From contig JAPLOF010000017.1 of assembly GCA_026692665.1 (NCBI GenBank), positions 62,001 to 126,000 on the forward strand: a stretch of 64,000 nt of DNA. Direction: 5' to 3'. Below, piece after piece: positions 35,178-42,880 of the stretch (its first letter is position 1; every line of letters begins with the position of its first letter). Source of the stretch: Planctomycetota bacterium. GTDB lineage: Bacteria > Planctomycetota > UBA1135 > GCA-002686595. Position numbers and translations under genes: made by a program. The notes under the pieces are model-generated. The model searched no databases and was not told where the DNA came from. It saw only the letters and a program-made list of their open reading frames with translations.

Positions 35178-36680
35178 TCAGTAGTTCTTCGCGAAGAGCA
35201 CGCGGCGCGCGCTCGGGCGCCCCGTCTTCACGCACTTGCCCGGCTCGGGCGCGGGCCCCTGTCCAGCCAGCGGCAGGCAGCGGATCGTCGCCTTCGTGGC
35301 GTCCTTGATCGCCTTCTCGGTCTCGCCCGTGCCGTCCCAGTGCGCGTGCACGAACTTCGAACCGTCGCCGGCGAACACGGCCTGGAACTCCTCCCAGGTG
35401 TCGACGGAAACCGTGTTCGCGTCGCGGAACGCCTGGGCGCGCCGGAACAGCTCGACCTGGAACTCGTCGAGGATCTTCCCGATCGAGAGGCCCAGGTCCT
35501 GCAACGCGAGCTTCTCCTTGACCGGCTTCCCGTTGGCGTCGAGCGGCGCGATGCGGCGCTTGATCATCACGCTCGAGCTCGCGAGGTCGCGCGGTCCGAG
35601 CTCGACGCGCACCGGCACGCCCTTGCGTTCCCACTCGTAGTACTTGTCGCCCGGCCGCAGGTTGTCGCGGTCGTCGACCTTCACGGAGAGGCCGTCGCCG
35701 CGCAGGTCCTTCGCGATGCGGTGCGCGGCCTCGCAGACCTGCGTCTTCTCGGCGTCGGTCTTCCAGATCGGCACGACGACCACGTGGATCGGGGCGAGCT
35801 TCGGCGGAAGCACGAGGCCCTCGTCGTCCGAATGCGTCATGACCAGCGCGCCGACGAGGCGCGTCGAGACGCCCCACGACGTCTGCCAGACGTGCTCGCG
35901 TGTGCCCGTCTCGCTCTGGAACGTCACGTTGAAGGCCTTCCCGAAGTTCTGGCCGAGATCGTGGCTGGTGCCGGCCTGGAGGGCCTTGCCGTCCTGCATG
36001 AGCGACTCGATGCAGCGCGTCTCGACGGCGCCGGCGAAGCGCTCGTTCTCGGTCTTCACGCCCTGGATGACGGGCATCGCCATGACCTCGTGCGCGAAGT
36101 CGCGGTAGACGTCGAGCATGCGCTGGACCTCCTCGCGCGCCTCGGCGTGGTTCGCGTGCGCCGTGTGGCCCTCCTGCCACAGGAACTCGCCCGTGCGCAG
36201 GAAGAGCCGCGTGCGCAGCTCCCAGCGCATGACGTTCGCCCACTGGTTGATGAGCAGCGGCAGGTCGCGGTAGCTGTCGATCCACTTGGCGAAGAAGTGG
36301 CCGATGATCGTCTCGCTGGTCGGGCGGACGACGTAGGGCTCCTCGAGCTCGTTCTTCACGACGAGCTTGCCGTCGACGGCCTTCAACCCCGAGTGCGTGA
36401 CGACCGCGCACTCCATCGCGAAGCCCTCGACGTGCTGGGCCTCCTTGGCCAGGAACGACAGCGGGATCAGGAGCGGGAAATAGGCGTTCTCGTGTCCCGT
36501 CTCCTTGAAGCGTCGATCGAGATCCGCCTGCATCTTCTCCCAGATCGCGTAGCCGTGCGGCTTGATGACCATGCAGCCGCGCACGACCTCCGCCGGCTCG
36601 GCCAGGCCGGCCTCGCGGATGACGTCCTGGTACCACTGGGCGTAGTCCTTCGAGCGGGGGGTGATGCGTGCTTCGGCCAT
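35178..36680 (-). CDS. proS: prolyl-tRNA synthetase, archaeal/eukaryotic type
   Basis: 500 residues, lacking the large editing insertion of the E. coli-type enzyme, so it is the type-3 (archaeal/eukaryotic-like) ProRS found in some bacteria. Class II motifs: [48 protein letters not shown] and [14 protein letters not shown], then the anticodon-binding domain ([14 protein letters not shown]) and a C-terminal domain ending FAKNY. I chose ATG 36680 ([17 protein letters not shown]). The frame extends 21 codons upstream but those residues do not fit the family. It charges tRNA-Pro. Convergent with the phospholipase D gene. Confidence 0.96.
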   Translation of the reverse strand: MAEARITPRSKDYAQWYQDVIREAGLAEPAEVVRGCMVIKPHGYAIWEKMQADLDRRFKETGHENAYFPLLIPLSFLAKEAQHVEGFAMECAVVTHSGLKAVDGKLVVKNELEEPYVVRPTSETIIGHFFAKWIDSYRDLPLLINQWANVMRWELRTRLFLRTGEFLWQEGHTAHANHAEAREEVQRMLDVYRDFAHEVMAMPVIQGVKTENERFAGAVETRCIESLMQDGKALQAGTSHDLGQNFGKAFNVTFQSETGTREHVWQTSWGVSTRLVGALVMTHSDDEGLVLPPKLAPIHVVVVPIWKTDAEKTQVCEAAHRIAKDLRGDGLSVKVDDRDNLRPGDKYYEWERKGVPVRVELGPRDLASSSVMIKRRIAPLDANGKPVKEKLALQDLGLSIGKILDEFQVELFRRAQAFRDANTVSVDTWEEFQAVFAGDGSKFVHAHWDGTGETEKAIKDATKATIRCLPLAGQGPAPEPGKCVKTGRPSARRVLFAKNY

Positions 36681-36762
36681 GGGGATCTCGCTTCGATCGA
36701 GTGAAGGGCGAGGAGGGTACGTTCTCCCGCCGCAGGCGGCCACCCGCGCGGGCCCTGGAACG

Positions 36763-36796
36763 AAAACGGCAGGAGCCGGGTCGCCCCGGCTCCTGC
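36763..36796 (-). terminator. intrinsic terminator after the first secreted paralog
   Basis: A perfect 12-bp stem (GCAGGAGCCGGG 36769-36780 with CCCGGCTCCTGC 36785-36796) around a TCGC loop. On the minus strand it is followed by CGTTTTC (36768-36762). It sits 52 bases after the stop of the gene at 36848-37849. The identical hairpin recurs at 38156-38183. Confidence 0.8.
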
Positions 36797-36847
36797 TCGC
36801 GAAGGTCGGCCCCGCCCGGAGGCGGTGCGTGGACCGTCAGGCCCGAA

Positions 36848-37849
36848 TCACGGGTGGAACACGCTCTGCGAGACGAGCTCGCCGTTCGTCTGCGTGCCCT
36901 GCGTGAAGGGCAGTTCGCCCGTGCTGCCGACGTAGCGTTCGAACAGCGCGGCGAGGATCGCCGGGTTGGTCTCGGAGTCGGCCGTGGAGTAGGCCAGGTT
37001 GCCGTTGATGCGGAACCAGCCCGTTTCGAGGCCGAGGACCGACTCGAGCGGGTTGTGGCCCGTCGTCGCCAGGAAGGACTGGGTGAACGCGCCGTTGATG
37101 CGGTCGAGTTCGACCTTCTTCCAGCACTGGAAGTCGTACTGGGCCGAGAACACTTCCTCGTTGTCGTTGTAGATCAGGAAGTCGACGACCGCCGTGAAGC
37201 GCGCCGCGCCCGTCAAGTTGATGAGGACGAGCGTGCTGTTCGCCGCGGGGCCAACTTCCGGGTTCATCGTGTTGCCCTGCCCGAGGAAGCGCGGGACCAG
37301 GAGGCGATCCGGAGCGGCTCCGTACTCGACGCCGTCCAGGTTGCGCAGCCCGTCGCTGTTCACGTCCGTGGCGGCGCCTTGGGCTCCGACGGCCTTGAAC
37401 ACGTAGGGGTTGATGTCCACGGCGGTGCCGACGGCCGAGTCGACCTGGGCGATGCCGATGAGCCAGTTCCACGAGATCGCCGCGCCCGTGACGGGGCTCT
37501 TGGCGAACACGTAGGCGTAGCCTTCGCGCTGGTTCGGGTTGTCGAGAGCCGCCGTGACCGTCAGCGTGTCGTTCGGCGTCAGGCGACGGGTGCGGTTGAA
37601 CTCCTGGCAGTCGTGCTTGTTGATGTAGACGAACTCGACGTCGACGGTGCCGGCGAAGAGCTGCTGACCCACTTGCGTGAAGTCGGCGTTCGTGTTGGTG
37701 ACCGTCAGCAGCGTGAGCGAACCACGGTTGCTGTCGAAGCACGGGTAGAGGAGCAGCGAGCCCGCTTCGGGCGCGCCGGCGCTGGCAAAGGCGCTGAGGG
37801 ACAGGCCGCACAGGGCGGCCGCCGGGGCGATCTTCTGGAGGAGCTTCAT
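36848..37849 (-). CDS. secreted protein of unknown function, tandem paralog 1
   Basis: 333 residues from ATG 37849 (MKLLQKIAPAAALCGLSLSA), a clear signal peptide with likely cleavage after ASA. The mature part opens with EAGSLLLYPCFDSNRGSLTL and VTNTN, then GTVDVEFVYINKHDCQEFNR, and continues as a beta-rich secreted domain with paired cysteines. The C-terminus reads NGELVSQSVFHP. Its neighbour (38234-39208) is closely similar along the whole length, so the two are a tandem duplication. Extracellular or cell-surface role; the family is not one I can name. The reading frame extends well upstream but the added residues look non-coding. Confidence 0.85.
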   Translation of the reverse strand: MKLLQKIAPAAALCGLSLSAFASAGAPEAGSLLLYPCFDSNRGSLTLLTVTNTNADFTQVGQQLFAGTVDVEFVYINKHDCQEFNRTRRLTPNDTLTVTAALDNPNQREGYAYVFAKSPVTGAAISWNWLIGIAQVDSAVGTAVDINPYVFKAVGAQGAATDVNSDGLRNLDGVEYGAAPDRLLVPRFLGQGNTMNPEVGPAANSTLVLINLTGAARFTAVVDFLIYNDNEEVFSAQYDFQCWKKVELDRINGAFTQSFLATTGHNPLESVLGLETGWFRINGNLAYSTADSETNPAILAALFERYVGSTGELPFTQGTQTNGELVSQSVFHP

Positions 37850-37861
37850 GGTGCGAATCGT

Positions 37862-37905
37862 GTTGGAGGGATTCCCGGCTCGGAGCCTGCCGGGGTGGGG
37901 AGGTA
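37862..37905 (-). repeat. duplicated leader segment upstream of secreted paralog 1
   Basis: This stretch, ending 12 bases before the start codon, resembles 39219-39263 ahead of paralog 2: GAGGGAnnnTCCCGGC, then CCGGGGnGGGGAGGT (both in plus-strand order). The duplication therefore included the 5' leader. A role in expression is inferred. Confidence 0.45.
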
Positions 37906-38148
37906 GCGAGGGGCTGCGCGGGCCGAGCATCGAGACTCGCGCGCTACGAAATGCTGTGTCTCCGATGGGCATGGCAGCGCAGGCGGGCAGGCCTGCGAGT
38001 GGGAACACGAGCGGAAGATGCCCTCCAGGAACTGGGCACTTCCGTTCCGCCGACCGGGACACCGAAGACTATCCCGGGTCGCTGGCACGCGCCGGTCGGC
38101 GCCGAGCACATCTTTCGAGTGCCGAGTCGCGCGGCGCTGGCTGACCTG

Positions 38149-38183
38149 CAAAACGGCAGGAGCCGGGTCGCCCCGGCTCCTGC
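38149..38183 (-). terminator. intrinsic terminator after the second secreted paralog
   Basis: Same 12-bp stem and TCGC loop as at 36769-36796 (here 38156-38167 and 38172-38183), followed on the minus strand by CGTTTTG. It lies 51 bases after the stop of the gene at 38234-39208, separating the two paralogs into independent transcripts. Confidence 0.8.
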
Positions 38184-38233
38184 TCGCGAAGGTCGGTCAG
38201 GCCAAGAGGCCGGGCCGGACCGTCAGACCCGAA

Positions 38234-39208
38234 TCACGGGTGGAAGACGCTCTGCGAGACGAGCTCGCCGTTCGTCTGCGTGCCGCTCGTGAAGGGCAGC
38301 TCGCCCGTGTTGCCGATGTAGTCCTCGAACAGCGCGGCGAGGATCGCCGGGTTGGTCTCGGAGTCGGCCGTGGAGTAGGCCAGGTTGCCGTTCAGGCGGA
38401 ACCAGCCCGTCTCGGTGCCGTTGACGGACTCGAGCACGTTGTGGTTCGTGGTGACCAGGAAGTCCTGGCGGAACGAGCCGCTGATCTGGTCGAGGTCGAC
38501 CTTCTTCCAGCACTTGAAGTCGTACTGGGCCGAGAACACTTCCTCGTTGTCGTTGTAGATCAGGAAGTCGACGACCGCCGTGAAGCGAGCCGCGCCCGTG
38601 AGGTTGATCAGCACGAGCGTGCTGTCCGCCGGGCCCTGCGCCAGGAAGCGCGGAACCAGGAGGCGGTCCGGGGAGCCTTCGTACTCAACGCCGTCCAGGT
38701 TGCGCAGCCCGTCGCTGTTCACGTCCGTCGCCACGCCTTGCGCGCCGATGGCCTTGAACACGTAGGGGTTGATGTCGACCGAGGCGCCGACGGCCGAGTC
38801 GACCTGGCTGATGCCGATCAGGTGGTTCCACGAGATCGCCGCGCCCGAGAGCGGGCTCTTCGCGAACACGTAGCAGTAGCCTTCGCGCTGGTTCGGGTTG
38901 TCGTTCTTGGCGAGGACCGACAGGGTGTCGTTCGGCGTCAGGCGACGCGTACGGTTGAACTCCTGACAGTCGTTCTTGTTGATGTAGACGAACTCCACGT
39001 CGACCGTGCCGGCGTAGAGCTGGCCGACCTGCGTGAAGTCCGAGTTCGTGTTCGTGACCGTGAGGATCGTCGTCGAACCACGGTTGCTGTCGAAGCACGG
39101 GAACAGGAGGAGCGAGCCCGCTTCGGGCGCGCCAGCGCCGGCGAGGGCGCTGAAGGACATGCCGCACAGGGCGGCGGCCGTAAAGGCCATCTTGGGGAGG
39201 AGCTTCAT
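38234..39208 (-). CDS. secreted protein of unknown function, tandem paralog 2
   Basis: 324 residues from ATG 39208 (MKLLPKMAFTAAALCGMSFS), signal peptide cleaved near AGA. The mature sequence closely follows paralog 1: EAGSLLLFPCFDSNRGSTTI, GTVDVEFVYINKNDCQEFNR, NPNQREGYCYVFAKSPLSG, and the same C-terminus. It carries one more cysteine (EGYCYVF where paralog 1 has EGYAYVF), and a nine-residue stretch of paralog 1 (GNTMNPEVG) is missing. Expression is probably separate, since a terminator lies between the two genes. Function unknown; secreted. Confidence 0.85.
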   Translation of the reverse strand: MKLLPKMAFTAAALCGMSFSALAGAGAPEAGSLLLFPCFDSNRGSTTILTVTNTNSDFTQVGQLYAGTVDVEFVYINKNDCQEFNRTRRLTPNDTLSVLAKNDNPNQREGYCYVFAKSPLSGAAISWNHLIGISQVDSAVGASVDINPYVFKAIGAQGVATDVNSDGLRNLDGVEYEGSPDRLLVPRFLAQGPADSTLVLINLTGAARFTAVVDFLIYNDNEEVFSAQYDFKCWKKVDLDQISGSFRQDFLVTTNHNVLESVNGTETGWFRLNGNLAYSTADSETNPAILAALFEDYIGNTGELPFTSGTQTNGELVSQSVFHP

Positions 39209-39753
39209 GTTGCGAGTCCTAGAGGGAACGTTCCCGGCACTGGCCCCGCCGGGGGGGGAGGTTTCAGGGATCTCTGAGCAAACCGAGCACCAGTGCCGGT
39301 CCGCTACGAAGTTGCATTGTCCACGTGGTCGCCACGAGCGCAAGGGGGGTCCCCCAGGATCGGTGCGTCGAACATGAGCGAACCCACCGACGTGGTGGGC
39401 GCGTCCACGTGCCGACGCTTGGCGGCACACGGAAAACTACAACACCGAACGGGCTGAGCAGGGAATCCTGCGAAAAACTTGTTTGTTCCTGTGAAGTACC
39501 CATCATCTGGGCATGAATGAAGGAACGTGCAACGTGGAGGTCCGAGGCGCGCTCCGGCGGAGCTCGCGAGCTCGTTTCCCAAGAATGGGAAGGGCTGCGC
39601 GCGGTGCTGCACGCGACTCCAGCGTTGCGCGCGTGGGGTCGAGAACCTCCCTGCTCTCCCGGGCTCCGCGCCCTGGGCTTAGACTCCCGCCCCGGCGCGG
39701 AGACTCGAGTCCCCGGCCGCGCCAGGCCCCGTGAGAGCAGAGCACCCCGGACG
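39209..39753. other. intergenic stretch with divergent control signals
   Basis: 545 bases between secreted paralog 2 (minus strand) and the rhodanese gene (plus strand). The first 55 bases hold the duplicated leader of the paralog. About 39430-39520 is clearly poorer in GC than its surroundings and includes AAAAACTTGTTTGTTCC, where a minus-strand promoter is plausible. A short inverted repeat CCCA/TGGG occurs at about 39508-39520. A plus-strand frame crosses the last 240 bases but reads as non-coding Arg/Ser-rich sequence. Confidence 0.45.
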
Positions 39754-40287
39754 ATGACGACCGCCCCGACCCCGATCCGCCCCGACATGACGATGGAGCA
39801 GATCCTGGCGATCGCTCCGGCCGCGCACCGCGCGCTCTTCCAGCGCTATCACGTCGGGGGCTGCAACGCCTGCGGATACCAGCCCAGCGACACGCTGGCG
39901 CGGGTGTGCAAGGACCACAACCTGCTCGACGTGAGCGAGGTGATCCGGACCATCCTGACCGCCCAGGAGATGGAGTCGCAGCGCCAGGTCGAGCCCAACG
40001 CCGTGCGCGCCTGGCTCGCCGCGCGCGAGCCCCTGCGCTTCATCGACGTGCGGATGCCCGACGAGGTGGCCGCGGCGCCGCTCCCGGAGGCCGAGCCGCT
40101 CGATTACGACGACTCCGGCAAGTACATGACCCTGCCCAAGGAGACCCGCATCGTCTTCGTCTGCGCCAACGGCGAGCGGAGCCTGGACGTGGCGGCCTAC
40201 TTCGCCGGCCACGGCTTCGGCAACGCGGTCGCCCTGCGCGGCGGGGTGGCGGCCTGGCGCGGGCAAACCGCCGGGGCACGGGCCTGA
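39754..40287 (+). CDS. rhodanese-domain protein with N-terminal DUF1858-like module
   Basis: 177 residues from ATG 39754 (MTTAPTPIRPDMTMEQIL). N-terminal part (about 12-75) resembles DUF1858-type small domains, with a cysteine pair in GGCNACGYQPSDTLARVC. The rhodanese domain (about 88-170) contains FIDVRMPDEV and the active-site loop CANGERS with the sulfur-carrying cysteine, then ALRGGVAAWRG. It would carry persulfide sulfur, perhaps delivered to or from the cysteine-bearing module. It is cytoplasmic and has no co-directional partner. The longer frame upstream was rejected as non-coding. Confidence 0.82.
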   Translation: MTTAPTPIRPDMTMEQILAIAPAAHRALFQRYHVGGCNACGYQPSDTLARVCKDHNLLDVSEVIRTILTAQEMESQRQVEPNAVRAWLAAREPLRFIDVRMPDEVAAAPLPEAEPLDYDDSGKYMTLPKETRIVFVCANGERSLDVAAYFAGHGFGNAVALRGGVAAWRGQTAGARA

Positions 40288-40331
40288 GGCCGCCCCCCCC
40301 AGGAACCGTGAAGAATCCTTCAGAATCCCCG

Positions 40332-40361
40332 TGGACACCCTTCGAACCCCACTGCTAGATT
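40332..40361 (+). promoter_or_regulatory. candidate promoter of a structured RNA
   Basis: TGGACA (40332-40337) and TAGATT (40356-40361) are 18 bases apart, with TGC just before the -10. No gene follows on this strand for over 2 kb, but a run of perfect hairpins and a strong terminator do. Confidence 0.5.
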
Positions 40362-40367
40362 CTCAGA

Positions 40368-40583
40368 ACACCGGCCGGGATCCTGCCATCTCGACCGGAG
40401 TCCGGGCGCCGCAAGACGCTCGGTGCTGCGATCCCCATCGCAGCGCTTGGAGGCCATCCCTGCCTTGACCTCCAGGCCGCTGGGCGAAGGTTCTGCCACC
40501 TTCGCTTGGCCGTCGGCTGATGCGAATCAGCAAGACCCGCGCGGAGTCGTCCTCCTACCCAGGAGGACGACTCCCTTTCTTTT
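40368..40583 (+). ncRNA. putative structured small RNA, about 216 nt, unknown family
   Basis: Five successive hairpins lie between a promoter-like sequence and a terminator. GCTGCGAT/ATCGCAGC with a CCCC loop (40425-40444). CTTGGAGG/CCTCCAGG (40446-40453, 40469-40476; one G-U). GCGAAGG/CCTTCGC (40484-40490, 40499-40505). GCTGAT/ATCAGC closed by the GNRA tetraloop GCGA (40516-40531). Last, a 14-bp terminator stem. CACCG at 40369-40373 could pair with CGGTG at 40421-40425 to close the 5' part. No convincing protein frame exists on this strand. I could not match it to RNase P, tmRNA, SRP, 6S or a riboswitch class that I know. The structure is read directly; transcription is inferred. Confidence 0.6.
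40543..40583 (+). terminator. strong intrinsic terminator of the structured RNA
   Basis: A perfect 14-bp stem (GGAGTCGTCCTCCT 40543-40556 with AGGAGGACGACTCC 40561-40574) around the loop ACCC, followed by CTTTCTTTT. Orientation is plus because the T-rich tail follows on that strand only. Confidence 0.85.
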
Positions 40584-40839
40584 CCAGGGACGGTGCTGCC
40601 CGGTTGGCGAGCCTTTGGGCTGCGCGGGCCGCGCCGTGACCATCCGCACGCGCCAGGCCGGAGCGCTGGCGACGACCCCACGGCACGCGAACCGCGCGGG
40701 CGACCGGGTGACGAGGGCCCAGCCGAGCTCGCTCGGCGACGACCCAGGAGGCTCCGATCGGAATGCGCACCCGACCGAGAACGGCACGGTCGATGCGACC
40801 TTCCACCGCATCCGCGCCGAAGCCGGCGCGACGCACGTG

Positions 40840-41334
40840 TCACCCTCCGCGGTGCGAGTTCTCGACCGCGATGAACAGCGCCTGCGCGTCCACGAGGACA
40901 GTGCGCGCGACCCCGCGATGCACGAGCGTGATCGACGCGTCGGAGGCCGGCCTGCCGATCGCATCGAAGACGAGCTTCTCGCCGCGCTGCACCTGGACGG
41001 AGCGGATGCGGACGTCCTCGAACACGGCGTCGATCGTGTAGCGCCGCACGCTGTCGACACCGCCCGCCCGTCCAAGATCGCGGGCGTGATACCCGCATCC
41101 GTCGGCGTCGAAGACGACTTCGAGCGGCGAGCGGCGCAGCGTCGCGTGCGTCTGCATCTGGCGCAGGTCGTTCGCCAAGAGCTCGGCCGCGTTCTGCAGC
41201 GTGACCTCGCTGCGGCCAAACCAGGCGCGGATCGCGATCGTGGAGACCGCCGTCATGAGCACCAGCACGCCCACGAACTCCACGATGGTGAAGCCTCCGG
41301 CGCCGGATCGTGCCTTGCTTCGGAACGCCGCCAT
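40840..41334 (-). CDS. type IV pilin-like / GspH-type pseudopilin
   Basis: 164 residues. AAGGAG five bases before ATG 41334 supports the start. A basic leader ending in Gly (MAAFRSKARSGAGG) is followed by FTIVEFVGVLVLMTAVSTI, the prepilin peptidase site with Glu at position 5 and a hydrophobic stalk helix. The region after it (AELLANDLRQMQTHATLRRS) is typical of GspH/FimT minor pseudopilins, which include this early helical part and a beta-rich head. It probably belongs to a type II secretion or type IV pilus machine encoded elsewhere. Paired with the pseudopilin-like gene upstream. Confidence 0.85.
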   Translation of the reverse strand: MAAFRSKARSGAGGFTIVEFVGVLVLMTAVSTIAIRAWFGRSEVTLQNAAELLANDLRQMQTHATLRRSPLEVVFDADGCGYHARDLGRAGGVDSVRRYTIDAVFEDVRIRSVQVQRGEKLVFDAIGRPASDASITLVHRGVARTVLVDAQALFIAVENSHRGG

Positions 41335-41405
41335 CCCGGCTCCTTCTCGGCCTTCCGATTGCGCCGACTCCACTCCGAACCAGATCCTCGTGGGCACGTG
41401 CCCGC

Positions 41406-42080
41406 TCAGAGGTCGAGGAAGCGCGGCGCGGCCGCGAAAGCCCGGCCCGGCAGGTTCACCCGGATCTCGCCGGTGGCGGGCCGATAGAGCCACCCCGTCC
41501 GTCCGTCGCCCTCCGCAGGCCACGGCTCGTCGGCGCGCAGGAACCGGACGCTCGCGAGCCCATTCACCGGGTTCGCCGGGACACCGCCATCCCGATACGG
41601 ACCGCGCACGCGCTCGAGCCGCCCCCCGGACGCCGGGTGCGCGAGGACGGCGCCGTCGCGACCGGTGGGAAACGCGAGCTGGTCCGCGAGCAGCACCGGA
41701 TCCCCGACACCATCGCGCCCCTGACCGGGCCAGATCCCATGGTCGGCGCGGAAATCGGCCAGGACGGCCCGGATCTCGGCCAGAACGAGGCGCACTTCCC
41801 CGAGGCGCCGCTCGACCGCCGCCGCATCGCGTCGCGGGCCGGGGATCGGGAGTGCAATCGCGAAGATGAGCAGTCCCAGGACCACGGCGAACAGCGTGAC
41901 CCGGACCCAGAACTGGGCCCGATCCTGGCTGGCGCGCCCGGAGGGGTAGGGGGCGCGGGGGGGCGCCGTGACCGGGCTGCTGGGCGCCTGCGCAGACGCA
42001 CCGGAATCCAGGCCTGGAGCTGGCTGGGCGGCCAGAGAGGAGCGCCGGGGGACTGCAGGCGGTTCGAGCACGGGGACCAC
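41406..42080 (-). CDS. pseudopilin-like (GspG-related) membrane protein
   Basis: About 224 residues from GTG 42080; start uncertain. A proline-rich cytoplasmic part precedes a single membrane helix (WVRVTLFAVVLGLLIFAIAL) and a head domain with VLADFRADHGIWP, VPANPVNGLASV and GWLYRPATGEIRVNL, matching the C-terminal half of GspG-type major pseudopilins. The canonical prepilin cleavage motif (G followed by FTLLE) is missing, so it would stay membrane-anchored rather than be processed. It lies 71 bases upstream of the pseudopilin gene on the same strand, so the two likely form an operon. Confidence 0.75.
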   Translation of the reverse strand: MVPVLEPPAVPRRSSLAAQPAPGLDSGASAQAPSSPVTAPPRAPYPSGRASQDRAQFWVRVTLFAVVLGLLIFAIALPIPGPRRDAAAVERRLGEVRLVLAEIRAVLADFRADHGIWPGQGRDGVGDPVLLADQLAFPTGRDGAVLAHPASGGRLERVRGPYRDGGVPANPVNGLASVRFLRADEPWPAEGDGRTGWLYRPATGEIRVNLPGRAFAAAPRFLDL

Positions 42081-42557
42081 GGACGGCTTTCGGGCGAAAA
42101 CCGTTCCGAGGGGTATCGGCTGGACCCGGGTGCGGGCTGAAACGACGGCGCAGGGCGCGCAGGCGCCTGGCCGCTTCCGCTTCGCCCGAGCGGGCTCCAG
42201 GTGCGGTCACTTGTGGAGTTCGTGACCAGCCCGGCGCGCCGCAGGTCCGCGCGAGCGATCGGGCGTGCGCTGCGTGGATGGCTCGCAGGCTGCGCTTGTC
42301 CCTCGCGATGTCGCGGTTCCGTCGCGTGCGCACCGCGGGCTTGGCCCGCAGAAAACAGGGCGAGTGCGCAACCTGCGGCAGCCGGCGCGATGCAGATCGT
42401 GCTCGCGAAGGGAGTGGGTGGGATCGAGGCGAGGGCCGATCGCTCAGGCGCTGAGGTGATCGGGATGGACCTCGATTCGGCCGCCTGCCTGCATCGGGTT
42501 AGGATGCCCGGATCGGGCGCGCGGTACCGGGAACGGTGCGGTGCGCTGGATGAGTCG
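42081..42557. other. intergenic stretch without recognisable gene
   Basis: 477 bases between the pseudopilin-like gene (minus strand) and tRNA-Arg. Frames crossing it are low-complexity Arg/Ala/Gly on both strands. TTAGGAT at about 42499-42505 may be the tRNA promoter -10. I saw no hairpin or repeat of note. Confidence 0.45.
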
Positions 42558-42634
<77 letters not shown>

Positions 42635-42880
42635 TGACTGGCCGCTCACCCGCACCGTGCCTCTCGAGCCCTTCGTCGCCACTACCGAGTGAGCCTGGTT
42701 CGACGGCCTCCGGTCGATCCGCACGGACGGTGTTGTCAAGGGGGGCCGAACACCGTGTCGTGACTCTGGGATCCCCTCGCGCTCCGGAAGAGCGCACCTC
42801 GAGTGGGTAGGCTGAAAGCCGGAGCCAACCGGAGCCTGGGAGACCGCTCCGTTGCCGGCACAGAGTGCACGAAGCCTGCG

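Noticed and set aside
39517..39753. N-terminal extension of the rhodanese gene from ATG 39517
   Set aside because: The extra 79 residues are Arg/Pro/Ser-rich and not conserved-looking; ATG 39754 starts exactly at the recognisable domain.
40555..40836. Possible 93-residue minus-strand gene just after the pseudopilin stop
   Set aside because: GTG start three bases after the stop is tempting, but the product is Arg/Ala-rich without features, codon use is poor, and it runs into the terminator stem of the structured RNA.
42081..42557. Possible extra genes between the pseudopilin operon and tRNA-Arg
   Set aside because: All frames are short, Arg/Ala-rich and lack a ribosome binding site or recognisable domain.
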